From assembly GCA_964454335.1 (NCBI GenBank), contig CAYVVT010000014.1, forward strand, positions 15,603-79,602: a stretch of DNA of 64,000 bases, read 5' to 3'. Under the pieces are notes generated by a model. That model did no database searches. It was given only the letters and a program-made list of their open reading frames with translations, and had not been told where the DNA came from. Positions 43,112 to 51,976 of this stretch are shown one piece after another. This stretch comes from CAYVVT01 sp964454335. GTDB lineage: Bacteria; Fidelibacterota; UBA8477; JABMPR01. Numbering within the stretch: position 1 is the stretch's first letter; the number at the start of each line of letters is the position of its first letter. The position numbers were made by a program, and so were the translations under genes.

Positions 43112-44137
43112 CTAATTCATTCCAAGACCAATGGTGAACATGTGTACCAGACCCAGGCGTCCAAACGGAACCAGAGCATAATTTATGGCTGTTCCATATT
43201 TGCCTGTGGCCAGGTTTACCCCTCCACCAAAGCTTAGAGCTTCTTCAGCATAACCATAGCGGTATCCAGCGCGGAGAACCGCTCGATCCCTGAAGCTGTA
43301 CTCCAGACCCATGTTTAGTTTCTCTGGTCCATCGTTGGGATGTGATCCTTCGATGGAGATGCCAACAACATGAGGACTGCCTGCAGATTCCAGCAGGTTC
43401 ATCGAGACTCCAATACGGAAGTCAATGGGCATGCGAATATCTACAGGTTCTGCCTGGATGGTTTCATCCCAGCCTGCCAGCTGTTGATCCCCACCAAGAT
43501 TCCGGGCCACCATCGCCAGACGTAACGAACGATATCCCGTTTCATAGGTGGTACCAAAATCGATTGAGACATTACTCATACTTAGATCAGCCACAGTTTC
43601 TTCGATGTACCGGATATTACCACCAAGCGCGAGTCTATCGGTCACCTGCCGAGCATATGATATACCAGCTGCGATATCGCCACCGGTATATGTTTCACCA
43701 GTAATAACCGCCTCTGTCACAGTTGTACCGGATATCCCCCGGTTGATCGTAACTGGAATATCGCCGATGTCCAACGATGCCACGCTCAATGCAAATACAC
43801 CCCTGCGACCAAAACCTTTTGCCAGTGATAGGGTCTGATATCCAATATCGGCAAACCAATTTACCTGCCCAAAAGAGACAGAGATGTTGGTTACATCGAC
43901 CAAAGCCGATGGATTGCCAAAGACAGCTCCGGCATCCCCCTTGGAGTTCGCAATGAAAGAGCCACCTAGAGCAGCATGTTTCGCATTAGCTGTAATTTTG
44001 AGGAATTGCCACCCAGACAACCCGACACGTTCAAGATCATATGGTTCGAGACCAGGTTGTGCATTCACACCCGTAAGCATAACCAAGCCAACCAATAATG
44101 TATGACATGCAAGCTTGACGATTCTTTTAAACTGCAT
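43112..44137 (-). CDS. PorV/PorQ-family outer-membrane beta-barrel protein
   Basis: 341 aa from ATG at 44137 with SD AGGGAA; a GTG at 44143 is possible. Signal peptide HTLLVGLVMLTGVNAQ. WQFLKITANAKHAALGGSF and GDAGAVFGNPSALVDV are the PorV/PorQ/UPF0164 signature (Gly-rich start, FxNPA), followed by alternating strands and a last strand LGLVHMFTIGLGMN. PorV shuttles cargo of the type 9 secretion system in Bacteroidota. Here the gene lies between a secreted beta-rich protein and exported hydrolases; the same order recurs at 61086. Probably an outer-membrane partner for cargo or ligand delivery. Confidence 0.88.
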   Translation of the reverse strand: MQFKRIVKLACHTLLVGLVMLTGVNAQPGLEPYDLERVGLSGWQFLKITANAKHAALGGSFIANSKGDAGAVFGNPSALVDVTNISVSFGQVNWFADIGYQTLSLAKGFGRRGVFALSVASLDIGDIPVTINRGISGTTVTEAVITGETYTGGDIAAGISYARQVTDRLALGGNIRYIEETVADLSMSNVSIDFGTTYETGYRSLRLAMVARNLGGDQQLAGWDETIQAEPVDIRMPIDFRIGVSMNLLESAGSPHVVGISIEGSHPNDGPEKLNMGLEYSFRDRAVLRAGYRYGYAEEALSFGGGVNLATGKYGTAINYALVPFGRLGLVHMFTIGLGMN

Positions 44138-44195
44138 ATCCACTTCCCTATAAATGTTTAAGTGTTTTATTGAAATGGTCGTTCATAACAGTTTT

Positions 44196-46166
44196 CTACC
44201 TGATAATGGCGAATTTCCCAACGAAACTCTCCCCCTTTGATCCCTCGGCATGAGATTCAACATGATAAACGTAGAACCCGGGGCTGATATACAGGTACCA
44301 CTTATTCGTTTGATAATCGGCGTTCAGAATACTACCCCAGGATTCTGATCCACTGCCATCATCGTGCTCAATGGTCTGAACAAGGTCACCGGCGATGGTG
44401 TAGATCCTGATCGTACAAACTGATGGAACCCCTATGAATTCCATACGCAGGTCTTCATTGGAGCCGGTCAGACCGCTATGTTGGCGGAAGGGATTCGGGA
44501 CAACATGAACACGTTCCCTTGGAAACTCCGTATTCGGTGATCGTATAGGGTATTCCGGATAGCGGTTTTCATTGACCAGTCCACTTTCATTACCATCGCT
44601 ATCGTAACTGGTCACTCCGTAGTACAATCCTACACCGAATGGTTGCCCAGTATCCTGGTAAACAGCGTTTTCATCCTCAATGGTCAATTCATCAAGTGCA
44701 ATATCACCGATTAACTCCCAGGGGCCGGTGGCAAAATAGGATGATCGATAAATTCTGTAGCCGGCCAGATCGTTGATCCCTAGATCAGGATCGGTATATG
44801 TATCAGGAATTGGCGGCCAGGCGATCTCCATGCCCCCGACTATGGGAGTAAGGATCAGGGTATTCTCTTTATTGGTTGGTGTTGGAGGTGGGTCGACGGT
44901 CTCGTAGCCGTTGGCATATAGCTCACGAGCAGCTGCAACGTTTGCAAACAGTGAATCGCGTGAGGCGGTTGCCAGGAGATTAACATTGTCCACGCCACCT
45001 TCCACGATGTTCGCACGATCCATCTCGCCAAGTACTTCAGCAAAGACCACTGTTTCCGACTCACCAGCAGCGATGCTTAGAGGTCCTACCGAGACGATGT
45101 ACTCTGGATTCCGCTCATATTTGTTGCCACCTTCACCACCTGCCGCTCTGGCCTCATCCCACGACATACGCGGTTGTTGATGGGTCATGGCCGTCTTGTA
45201 TTCCTCTGGCTGACTTGTAGTTAGATATACAAATCTATCCTCGGCCGGCTCCTCCCAGGGAGAGGTACCCTGCCCCTGATTTGTGATGATGTTCATATAA
45301 ACGTTGGCATCTGCCGAATCCAATACCATCAACGCATAGTATGCGGGTGCAAGCAGTTCATGGTTCTGGGCTCCCGACTCATACAGATCATTCGGATCAC
45401 CAATATCCCCTGTTACAGGCCCCGGGCCATAGTTGAAGGTTACTTCAACTTCATCTTCCCAGCTGAAACTGCGATCATCATAGAAATAGAAAATGTTATG
45501 CTCGTCACTCCAGTCGTATTTATCGTCATTATCTTCACCAGGCCCTTGATAAATACCTCTCATCGTATTCATGATACCGCGTCTTAAACCGAAATAAACC
45601 TCGGTCAAGGGAGTAGAGCCTGTATTTGTAATAGTGAACTCGTGGATGACGAAATCATCATATTGGGGATAACTCCACACCATGGCCTTCTCTGCAACAT
45701 CAACGTCCAAAGAAACAACGTGGTGAGCTCCCTCAACAATTTCCTCAGCTAACAAGCTGGGATCTTCCATGTTATAATTCTTCGTAAGAGAAGTGGTCAC
45801 TGTCGGATACACATACTGCTGGGCGGTTGCGAACCTGCTAGTGATTGTATACGCTTCGGCGTTGCCCTCCCGTTCGCCATAGATAGCATATCCACCGGTA
45901 TCGAGGTAGGATGGTTTATCACTGTTATCTACACCGGATGAGTGACCGGGATAATCGAGTGTATAGAAAGGCCAGGGAATGTCAACCGGCCCAAGTGTAC
46001 CCGCGTTGTTGATCGTCACCCATACTTTAGCTCTGGTCATACTCTTTTTTACCCAATAGGCAGTCTGTCCGTAAAGACCCGACCCCATTCCGAAAAGCAC
46101 AAGTCCGACTACGAACGTTTTAAGCAATCCAAGTCGCTGCATGCGGCTGGTATTCCGTAAACTCAT
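44196..46166 (-). CDS. secreted beta-rich protein with C-terminal sorting-like domain
   Basis: About 656 aa from ATG at 46166 (AGGAAG upstream); a longer start at 46208 is possible. Signal peptide LKTFVVGLVLFGMGSGLYGQ. The middle has a large beta-domain with VIHEFTITNTGSTPLTEVYF; then a fibronectin-III-like unit (LAGYRIYRSSYFATGPWELI) and a C-terminal FlgD-like sorting domain (HVVPNPFRQHSGLTGSN ... RIYTIAGDLVQTIEH, SPGFYVYHVE). Clearly homologous to the partial protein at 62103. It lies between TonB receptor and PorV-like genes, the slot where SusD-type lipoproteins sit in Bacteroidota loci, so it may serve as the surface ligand-binding protein. That is an inference. Confidence 0.75.
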   Translation of the reverse strand: MSLRNTSRMQRLGLLKTFVVGLVLFGMGSGLYGQTAYWVKKSMTRAKVWVTINNAGTLGPVDIPWPFYTLDYPGHSSGVDNSDKPSYLDTGGYAIYGEREGNAEAYTITSRFATAQQYVYPTVTTSLTKNYNMEDPSLLAEEIVEGAHHVVSLDVDVAEKAMVWSYPQYDDFVIHEFTITNTGSTPLTEVYFGLRRGIMNTMRGIYQGPGEDNDDKYDWSDEHNIFYFYDDRSFSWEDEVEVTFNYGPGPVTGDIGDPNDLYESGAQNHELLAPAYYALMVLDSADANVYMNIITNQGQGTSPWEEPAEDRFVYLTTSQPEEYKTAMTHQQPRMSWDEARAAGGEGGNKYERNPEYIVSVGPLSIAAGESETVVFAEVLGEMDRANIVEGGVDNVNLLATASRDSLFANVAAARELYANGYETVDPPPTPTNKENTLILTPIVGGMEIAWPPIPDTYTDPDLGINDLAGYRIYRSSYFATGPWELIGDIALDELTIEDENAVYQDTGQPFGVGLYYGVTSYDSDGNESGLVNENRYPEYPIRSPNTEFPRERVHVVPNPFRQHSGLTGSNEDLRMEFIGVPSVCTIRIYTIAGDLVQTIEHDDGSGSESWGSILNADYQTNKWYLYISPGFYVYHVESHAEGSKGESFVGKFAIIR

Positions 46167-46238
46167 ATTCTTCCTCATAATTTTATAAAAGCTGACTTTG
46201 GTTGACATTTTTACTAATCCCTGGTTGGATCATTCATT

Positions 46239-49238
46239 CTAGATGTCAATCCTAAGTTGGAAGAAAAATTGTCGCGGTGGATTTGACCAATTACTATAAG
46301 AATTCCAGATATCAGGTTCACCAGAATACCAATGCTTTGGTAATCTGGCCTCTTCCAGGGTTAGACCTTCTTCAATATCCTGTTCCGATAGCTCAGTCGT
46401 TTCATGCCAGCGTACCAGATCATCATAACTCCAAGGGATATACAGATCCCTGTTGTTAAACAGATTCCTGACTTCTACGCTGAATTCGGTCTTTGCACCG
46501 AAGAAATTAAAACCTTTGGAAACTTTCAGATTAGTACTGTAATGAGGCATCCACCGGCGGTTATTCGGAGTTGTGGTTGTATCACCTGGTGGGTGGTAGG
46601 TGTACTCTTCACCATTTCTATGTTCGAAGTATAGATTCGTGTGGAAATTTTCGAGAGGATGAATACCGGCAATTGAAGGGCCCCAATCCTCGTAGAAATC
46701 AAGGTTGACCATCGCCTTCACCGAGTGATTGTCAACCCAATCCCGCCTCAACAGGCCATATCCTTTACGTTCCCCCGGCGATCCATCTTCCCACAATTCC
46801 TGGAACCCAAGAGCCCCGAAATTGGAATACGTTATGTCATATGCGATGTGAAAATTCAACGGAAAATTAAAATTCGACGAAAGCGATGTCTCTATACCTC
46901 GCATATCGGCATATCCATTATTAACCGCCATCAGACCTTGGTCAGATTGATCTACTAATGAATAAAGGTAAGTCCCTGGCGATATATCGTATCCACCTGC
47001 CTCTGTCTGTCGACTCGCATCTTTGTAGAATGCCGTTATGTCCAGACGGAAGGTATTGGCGATGTTCTGGTCAAACCCGATCTCATACTGGATCGTCTTG
47101 GCATATCCCAGCAATGGATTGCCCTGATACCCCTGCCATTCGGACATCCATACTGGTTGACCACCCCAGGGATCATCGTCAGCAACATGCACAGTATCGC
47201 CATTCTCATCTACGAAATCGCCATGGTGAAAAAATGGGAATCCAAACATTTTATGCCATGAGGGACGTTGGTAAAAATGACCATACATGAAATGCAGTAC
47301 GGTATTCTCACTGATTGGGTGCGAAAACCCCAATCGTGGGCCAATGGCATATTGCACTTCCGTTGGCTTCGTTTCTGGAACGCCCGGTATACCAGGAGTT
47401 ATGTTACCAGGTGTTGTTTCCTGTGCAGCCAGTGGGTCGAACATATTCGTGGCGGCTTCGCGGTTCTGGTGATAAAAGTTCAATCTCAGGCCTGCATTGA
47501 TTACAAGACCCTCGAACTCAACTTTGTCCTGCACATATGCTGCGCCCTCGTAGGGTGTGCCTTCATAGACATTTCCCAGCCACCAATGATCACCACCCTC
47601 GATTGCGGACATCATATGATGATAATCCATGTCATATGACTTGAACTCGAAGCCTGCTTTGACCATGTTATTATTATTGACCTGGCTTGTGTAACTGGCA
47701 CCGAGATTCAATACGGTACTGCTAAACTCATCAGTATAGTGTTTAGGGGAAATCACATTGCCTTCCTCGTCGTATAGATCTACCGCGAAATAACGCAGCA
47801 ACGGATCAGAATGCCAGGATCCCCAGTGATCGTCTGAAACATATCCCCATCGGTCAGTCCTATCCATCTTGTCCAGAAGCAGGTTGCCCCATACCTCATA
47901 GAATGATCTATTACTGAAAGCGTGTGTCAATTTCAGTGTGTGACTCCGAACCGTCCGGAGTTCAGGCCAACCTCCCCACGGATTTGATATCGGTGCATAT
48001 TTTATATCGACATAAGGATCCGTGAGGTATGGCAGTTCCATCCATTCCATCTCTCTGGAATTTTCAAGTGAATTAAAGTTTGACTCAGATGCACCTGAGG
48101 TCTCATACCCGCCGAACAGTCCTGAGTAGTTGAATTTGATCCGGTCAGATAGTTTATAGTCCAGGTTCAACTGAATATTATGCTCCGGATTATAGGCAAA
48201 TTGCTGGGGGAAGATGTTGACACCCCGTTTATAGCGTCCCGAGATCAGGAATCCCAACTTATCAGTTAGCGAGCCATATATGGTCGCCTCCGTTTCATAT
48301 TCGGCACGCTCAGCGTAATCTCCCTGAGCCGGATCGGGTGTGGTGATCTCCTGCCAAACGGCGAGCAATGAATCAGGATCCTTGCCTCTGAGTCTACTTG
48401 GGCCGGATTCAGACTGCTCTGTCCAGAAGTCGAGATCATGGTTGGTTATGTCCCAATTTTCCTGGCTATAAAAATTGCGGCCCCAATGATACTTCCCTGC
48501 CGGCCGCATACGGGTAATAATGGTTGCATGGATCCCCGGGAGAGATTCTTTAGTAATCACATTCACAATACCTGATTGGGCGCTACCGTATTCGGCGTTG
48601 TATCCACCCGTGAGCACAACGACCTCTTCGATCGTGGTCGTGTTGATGCCGGTATAGTTATCGGAAAGAAGACCGCTATTGAGACTTATGTTGTTGAGCA
48701 TATACACATTCTCAATGTGTGTACCACCTCTATAGTGGCCATCAGAAACTCCCGATTGCGTTTCCATGATTTCTGGTAGTGATCTTGCCCAACTTTGGTC
48801 CAGCTCCTCGGATGTTACAACCTGCATACTGCCGGTAAGATCCTTATCCACCATGGGCCGTTCTGCCGTGATCGTAACCACAGACCCCTCAATAACTGTT
48901 GAGTTCATGGCAAAATCTACTTCTGTCGTTCGGTCAACGATTACCCTGACATTCGAGCTATTGATACCTTCATACCCGATGAATGAAGCTTGAACAGTAT
49001 ACGTACCAGGCGGCACATTGATTATGAAGTAGCTGCCATCTTGATCGGAAATTGCACCAAGCTGAGTACCGTCAACAATAATGTTAGCGCCAGGTAATGC
49101 ATTACCGGTCTCATTATCCGTAACGCGGCCCGCAATTTTACCGGTTGTACCAGCCCACAAACTGCTTGCTGCGAGTATGGTGGCTACCAGAATGGCAAAT
49201 AAAGTATTGCCCTGCGATGATGATTTACGGAATTGCAT
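46239..49238 (-). CDS. TonB-dependent receptor with carboxypeptidase-regulatory domain
   Basis: 999 aa from ATG at 49238 (GGGAG upstream); ATG at 49265 is also possible. Signal peptide then a CarboxypepD_reg domain (GKIAGRVTDNETGNALPGAN, GSYFIINVPPGTYTVQASFI), plug domain (SARSLPEIMETQSGV region, YMLNNISLN, GGYNAEYGSAQSGIVNVITK), and a long barrel ending with the aromatic strand PPRQFFFQLRIDI. It should import an oligosaccharide or nucleoside-type ligand across the outer membrane with TonB. It has its own promoter candidate (49313-49345), after a terminator, and heads the locus running to galK. Confidence 0.92.
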   Translation of the reverse strand: MQFRKSSSQGNTLFAILVATILAASSLWAGTTGKIAGRVTDNETGNALPGANIIVDGTQLGAISDQDGSYFIINVPPGTYTVQASFIGYEGINSSNVRVIVDRTTEVDFAMNSTVIEGSVVTITAERPMVDKDLTGSMQVVTSEELDQSWARSLPEIMETQSGVSDGHYRGGTHIENVYMLNNISLNSGLLSDNYTGINTTTIEEVVVLTGGYNAEYGSAQSGIVNVITKESLPGIHATIITRMRPAGKYHWGRNFYSQENWDITNHDLDFWTEQSESGPSRLRGKDPDSLLAVWQEITTPDPAQGDYAERAEYETEATIYGSLTDKLGFLISGRYKRGVNIFPQQFAYNPEHNIQLNLDYKLSDRIKFNYSGLFGGYETSGASESNFNSLENSREMEWMELPYLTDPYVDIKYAPISNPWGGWPELRTVRSHTLKLTHAFSNRSFYEVWGNLLLDKMDRTDRWGYVSDDHWGSWHSDPLLRYFAVDLYDEEGNVISPKHYTDEFSSTVLNLGASYTSQVNNNNMVKAGFEFKSYDMDYHHMMSAIEGGDHWWLGNVYEGTPYEGAAYVQDKVEFEGLVINAGLRLNFYHQNREAATNMFDPLAAQETTPGNITPGIPGVPETKPTEVQYAIGPRLGFSHPISENTVLHFMYGHFYQRPSWHKMFGFPFFHHGDFVDENGDTVHVADDDPWGGQPVWMSEWQGYQGNPLLGYAKTIQYEIGFDQNIANTFRLDITAFYKDASRQTEAGGYDISPGTYLYSLVDQSDQGLMAVNNGYADMRGIETSLSSNFNFPLNFHIAYDITYSNFGALGFQELWEDGSPGERKGYGLLRRDWVDNHSVKAMVNLDFYEDWGPSIAGIHPLENFHTNLYFEHRNGEEYTYHPPGDTTTTPNNRRWMPHYSTNLKVSKGFNFFGAKTEFSVEVRNLFNNRDLYIPWSYDDLVRWHETTELSEQDIEEGLTLEEARLPKHWYSGEPDIWNSYSNWSNPPRQFFFQLRIDI

Positions 49239-49312
49239 CTTTCCTGCTCCCTCATGGATATTCATGGATCATTTCACCAGCTATCCTGATGAAGTTATAG
49301 TTAACACAGCAC

Positions 49313-49345
49313 ATTATACCGGGTATCACCAGTATACTGCTAAAT
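49313..49345 (-). promoter_or_regulatory. promoter candidate of the TonB-receptor locus
   Basis: Minus-strand TATAAT at 49318-49313 with a weak -35 (TAGCAG-like) about 18 nt upstream, 75 nt before the receptor ATG and after the terminator at 49360-49394. Confidence 0.35.
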
Positions 49346-49359
49346 GAGATTTCGAGGAA

Positions 49360-49394
49360 AAAGCCTCCTGCGACAATTCAACACAGGAGGCTTT
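49360..49394 (-). terminator. rho-independent terminator of the CBM/sorting-domain gene
   Basis: On the minus strand AAAGCCTCCTG and CAGGAGGCTTT form a perfect 11-bp stem with a 13-nt loop, followed by TTTTTCC. It lies about 85 nt after the stop at 49477 and before the TonB-receptor promoter. Confidence 0.88.
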
Positions 49395-49476
49395 AATCAA
49401 TCAGCATTACGCACATAGGATACAATTTTGCAGACAACACGATTTCGTGTTTTGACTGAGCGCTCGTAAATCCGAC

Positions 49477-50319
49477 TTATTTCAGGAGCAGCATCTTCTT
49501 GGTAAGGGAAGTACCCCCTGCTGTCAGCCTGTAGAAATACAAACCTGTTGTAGCTTCATTGCCTGCATCATCACGGCCATTCCAGGTCACGGTATATACT
49601 CCGGAACTCATATTTTCATTCCTCAGAGTGCGAACCTTGTGACCTGCCAGATCATACACTGCCATTTCAACTGCACCTGCTGCTGGCAGAACGAATTCCA
49701 TGGTCGTGGTAGGATTGAATGGATTAGGGTAGTTTTGACCAAGAGCATACTCTGCTGGCATGGCATCAGTAGCTTCTTCAACAGAAACTGTTGATTCCAT
49801 GAGAGATATGTCGTCAACTCTGAACACTACACCCTCAGCCGCCGCCTCGGAACCAAGCCAGAACCAGTACTCACCTTCTGCAGCAAAAGATGTAAATGTG
49901 AGGGTCAGCTCTACCCACTCTTCACTATTTGCGTTCCAGTCCCACAGCTCAAAGCCATCATCAGCAATCTCATCCCAAAGGCCTAAAGTACCAGAATTTT
50001 CAATATCACCACCTTGTACCCATACTGATAGGATGTATTCTGTCTCAGGTATCAGGTAGATGGGACCCTGGCCAATACCCGTCCATTCATTGTTCCCAGT
50101 GATGGCTACGCAATTTGCACCTGTACGGGCGGTACCGGCATCAAGTTCAACAGTGATAATAAGGCCGTCACCATCCTCATACCACATCTCGCCATCCAGA
50201 GTTTCAGCTGTCTGGAGCTCGAAACTGGGATCCATCATCATTTCTTCCTGTGCATTCAATGCAGCAGGAATAAGCAACAGGACCGAAGTAATCGTCATTG
50301 CTAATAACCGTTGTAGCAT
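49477..50319 (-). CDS. secreted protein with CBM-like domain and FlgD-like C-terminal sorting domain
   Basis: 280 aa from ATG at 50319, which has a strong SD (GGGAGGG, 4 nt). Signal peptide MLQRLLAMTITSVLLLIPAA. Residues about 25-175 form a beta-sandwich typical of CBM4/9-type carbohydrate-binding modules (GMSGxx-like W-rich strands: NEWTGIGQGPIYLIPETEYI, GEYWFWLGSEA). The C-terminus has ALGQNYPNPFNPTTTMEFVL and SGVYTVTWNGRDDAGNEATT and GLYFYRL, the sorting-domain signature in FCB-group secreted proteins. It likely binds sugar at the surface as part of the LacI/GH32 group. Confidence 0.85.
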   Translation of the reverse strand: MLQRLLAMTITSVLLLIPAALNAQEEMMMDPSFELQTAETLDGEMWYEDGDGLIITVELDAGTARTGANCVAITGNNEWTGIGQGPIYLIPETEYILSVWVQGGDIENSGTLGLWDEIADDGFELWDWNANSEEWVELTLTFTSFAAEGEYWFWLGSEAAAEGVVFRVDDISLMESTVSVEEATDAMPAEYALGQNYPNPFNPTTTMEFVLPAAGAVEMAVYDLAGHKVRTLRNENMSSGVYTVTWNGRDDAGNEATTGLYFYRLTAGGTSLTKKMLLLK

Positions 50320-50354
50320 GTTTCCCTCCCTGTTCATTTTACTTCCATTCTATC

Positions 50355-50373
50355 AAAAGTCTTCTCGACTTTT
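50355..50373. terminator. weak AT-rich hairpin between LacI and CBM genes
   Basis: AAAAGTC TTCTC GACTTTT, 7-bp arms; T-run on both strands is short. It could act as a weak terminator for lacI or part of the CBM gene leader. Confidence 0.3.
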
Positions 50374-50481
50374 TTGGGGCGGTTTATGGTGCGATCTAGA
50401 AGTTTCGTACCCCGATTCGCACCACCTACTTGTCTTATACATTCAGCACCAAAAACCTACAGTAACTTTGCATCTTTGTTT

Positions 50482-51531
50482 TCACGCTGATTCATGCACT
50501 TCAATTGATTTAGGCACTCGAAGCGTTTTAACAGATTTCCGGTGTATCAATTTCGTTGGTAACACAACACCCTCCGATCGAGTTGGGGTGTCCTGATTTA
50601 TTTTTGCCATCAATAGCTTTAGGATAATCTGCCCCATCTCATTGGTTTGTTGTGCCACAACCGTCATGGGGGTTGCCAGATACTCGGAATAGGGCTGGTC
50701 ATCGAAAGAGATCATGGATATATCTTCGGGTATATTGAGCCCCTCCTCAAAGGTTGCACGCATTGCGCCCAAAGAGATGAGGTTGCTACATAGAAAGAAA
50801 GCTGTGGGACGAGTATTTCGACTAAGCAAAAGTTTCGCGTTTACATAACCATTGGCTTCCCCGAAACTATCACCCACAACAGTCTGGTCCGCTCCCGGGA
50901 TGTTATACTGATCTAAGGCATCCCGATAACCTTTGACTCGATCATCACTCACTGTCGTACCTGGTCGTCCCTGAATACAGGCAATATTCGTATGATTTTG
51001 CTCAAGTAGGTGAGTTGTGGCTTCATATGCACCGCGATAATTATCAGAAATGACAAAAGGACATTTCAATTCTTTCGAATATCGGTCAGCAATAACCACA
51101 GGCGTTCCAGACTCAACCAGGGTAACTAAATGCTTCGAATCCTTACCAGCCGGGAAAATGATAAACCCATCCACTTTCCTGCTTTGGAGTAGTCTAATCG
51201 CCTCAATTTCTAATTGTGTTGTCTCTTGTGTGTCCGATAGGATTATGGCATACCCACCCCTGCGTGCTTCTCGCTCGATACTTCTTGCCACAGTAGAGAA
51301 AAACGGATTGGAAATATCAGGTATTATGAGCCCAATCGTATCGGACTTTCTCATGCGCAAACCCTTAGCCACCTGATCAGGGATGTACCCTAATTCACTA
51401 GCGGTCTGACGTATCAATTTTTCAGTTGCAGGGCTGATACGATATTTTCGACTTTGCCCACTAAGAACTCGAGAAACTGTCGTGGTTGAAACACCAAGTT
51501 GCTTTGCGATACTTTGGAGAGTGATCTTCAT
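50482..51531 (-). CDS. LacI-family transcriptional regulator
   Basis: 349 aa. N-terminal HTH KITLQSIAKQLGVSTTTVSRVLSG and hinge, then the periplasmic-binding-protein fold (DTIGLIIPDISNPFFSTVAR, KVDGFIIFPAG, IACIQGRPGTTVSDDRVKGYRDAL, MTVVAQQTNEMGQ). It probably represses or activates the adjacent GH32 and CBM genes, and possibly itself, in response to a fructan- or fructoside-type sugar. An operator-like palindrome (51569-51583) overlaps its promoter and two TTGCGCAA sites lie further upstream. Confidence 0.94.
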   Translation of the reverse strand: MKITLQSIAKQLGVSTTTVSRVLSGQSRKYRISPATEKLIRQTASELGYIPDQVAKGLRMRKSDTIGLIIPDISNPFFSTVARSIEREARRGGYAIILSDTQETTQLEIEAIRLLQSRKVDGFIIFPAGKDSKHLVTLVESGTPVVIADRYSKELKCPFVISDNYRGAYEATTHLLEQNHTNIACIQGRPGTTVSDDRVKGYRDALDQYNIPGADQTVVGDSFGEANGYVNAKLLLSRNTRPTAFFLCSNLISLGAMRATFEEGLNIPEDISMISFDDQPYSEYLATPMTVVAQQTNEMGQIILKLLMAKINQDTPTRSEGVVLPTKLIHRKSVKTLRVPKSIEVHESA

Positions 51532-51568
51532 AAATTCCGAACTAGGTGAATGTATCGGTTCTGAACAA

Positions 51569-51583
51569 TCGTTTGTGCAACGA
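51569..51583. promoter_or_regulatory. LacI-type operator near the lacI start
   Basis: TCGTTTGTGCAACGA: 5-bp arms (TCGTT/AACGA); on the minus strand it contains TTGCACAA, close to the TTGCGCAA sites at 51889 and 51907. It lies 38 nt upstream of the lacI ATG, just past the predicted -10. Confidence 0.5.
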
Positions 51584-51611
51584 ATATTGTACAGCTTTTT
51601 TGCTTAGTCAA
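51583..51611 (-). promoter_or_regulatory. promoter candidate of lacI
   Basis: Minus strand TTGACT (51611-51606), 17-nt spacer, AATATT (51588-51583). The operator overlaps its downstream edge, which fits autoregulation. Confidence 0.5.
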
Positions 51612-51887
51612 TAGTAATAGATGATACCTAGTATGAACTATATCAGGCTGATTCGGGGGGAGATCCAAACCATATCAAAGGGAGAATAATTCAGCTATGC
51701 GCAATTATTTGCGACTTATGTCTCTAATAATCAAGACATATTCACCACCGACTGAGGTACGATTGATTTCACCGGGAACTGTATGCAGGAAAAGGATTGT
51801 GGGTGGAATTGGTATGAACAGGATTATATGGTGAGTAGCGCTGTAATAGAAAAAAATGCCTCTAATAACATGCACAAAGGATAAAAT

Positions 51888-51915
51888 GTTGCGCAAATTG
51901 CGCTGTTTGCGCAAC
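51888..51915. promoter_or_regulatory. paired TTGCGCAA sites in a 28-bp inverted repeat
   Basis: GTTGCGCAAA (51888-51897) and TTTGCGCAAC (51906-51915) are perfect 10-bp inverted arms around 8 bases; each arm contains the self-complementary TTGCGCAA, the style of LacI/GalR-family operators. It lies 61 nt past the GH32 stop and 357 nt upstream of lacI. A stem-loop terminator is an alternative. Confidence 0.45.
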
Positions 51916-51976
51916 ACTAAAAGACACCTTATCTGAAAAAGAAACCTCGAATCATTTTCAAATTAAGTCATGGATT

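Larger units (their letters stand above)
51532..51976. other. 445-bp intergenic region with lacI promoter and operator-like sites
   Basis: No gene. It holds the lacI promoter and operator (51569-51611) and the paired TTGCGCAA sites (51888-51915), listed separately, plus a half-site ATGCGCAA near 51697. Confidence 0.6.

Noticed and set aside
47268..47639. 123-aa plus-strand open frame inside the TonB receptor
   Set aside because: Shadow frame with no domain; the receptor frame is clearly real.
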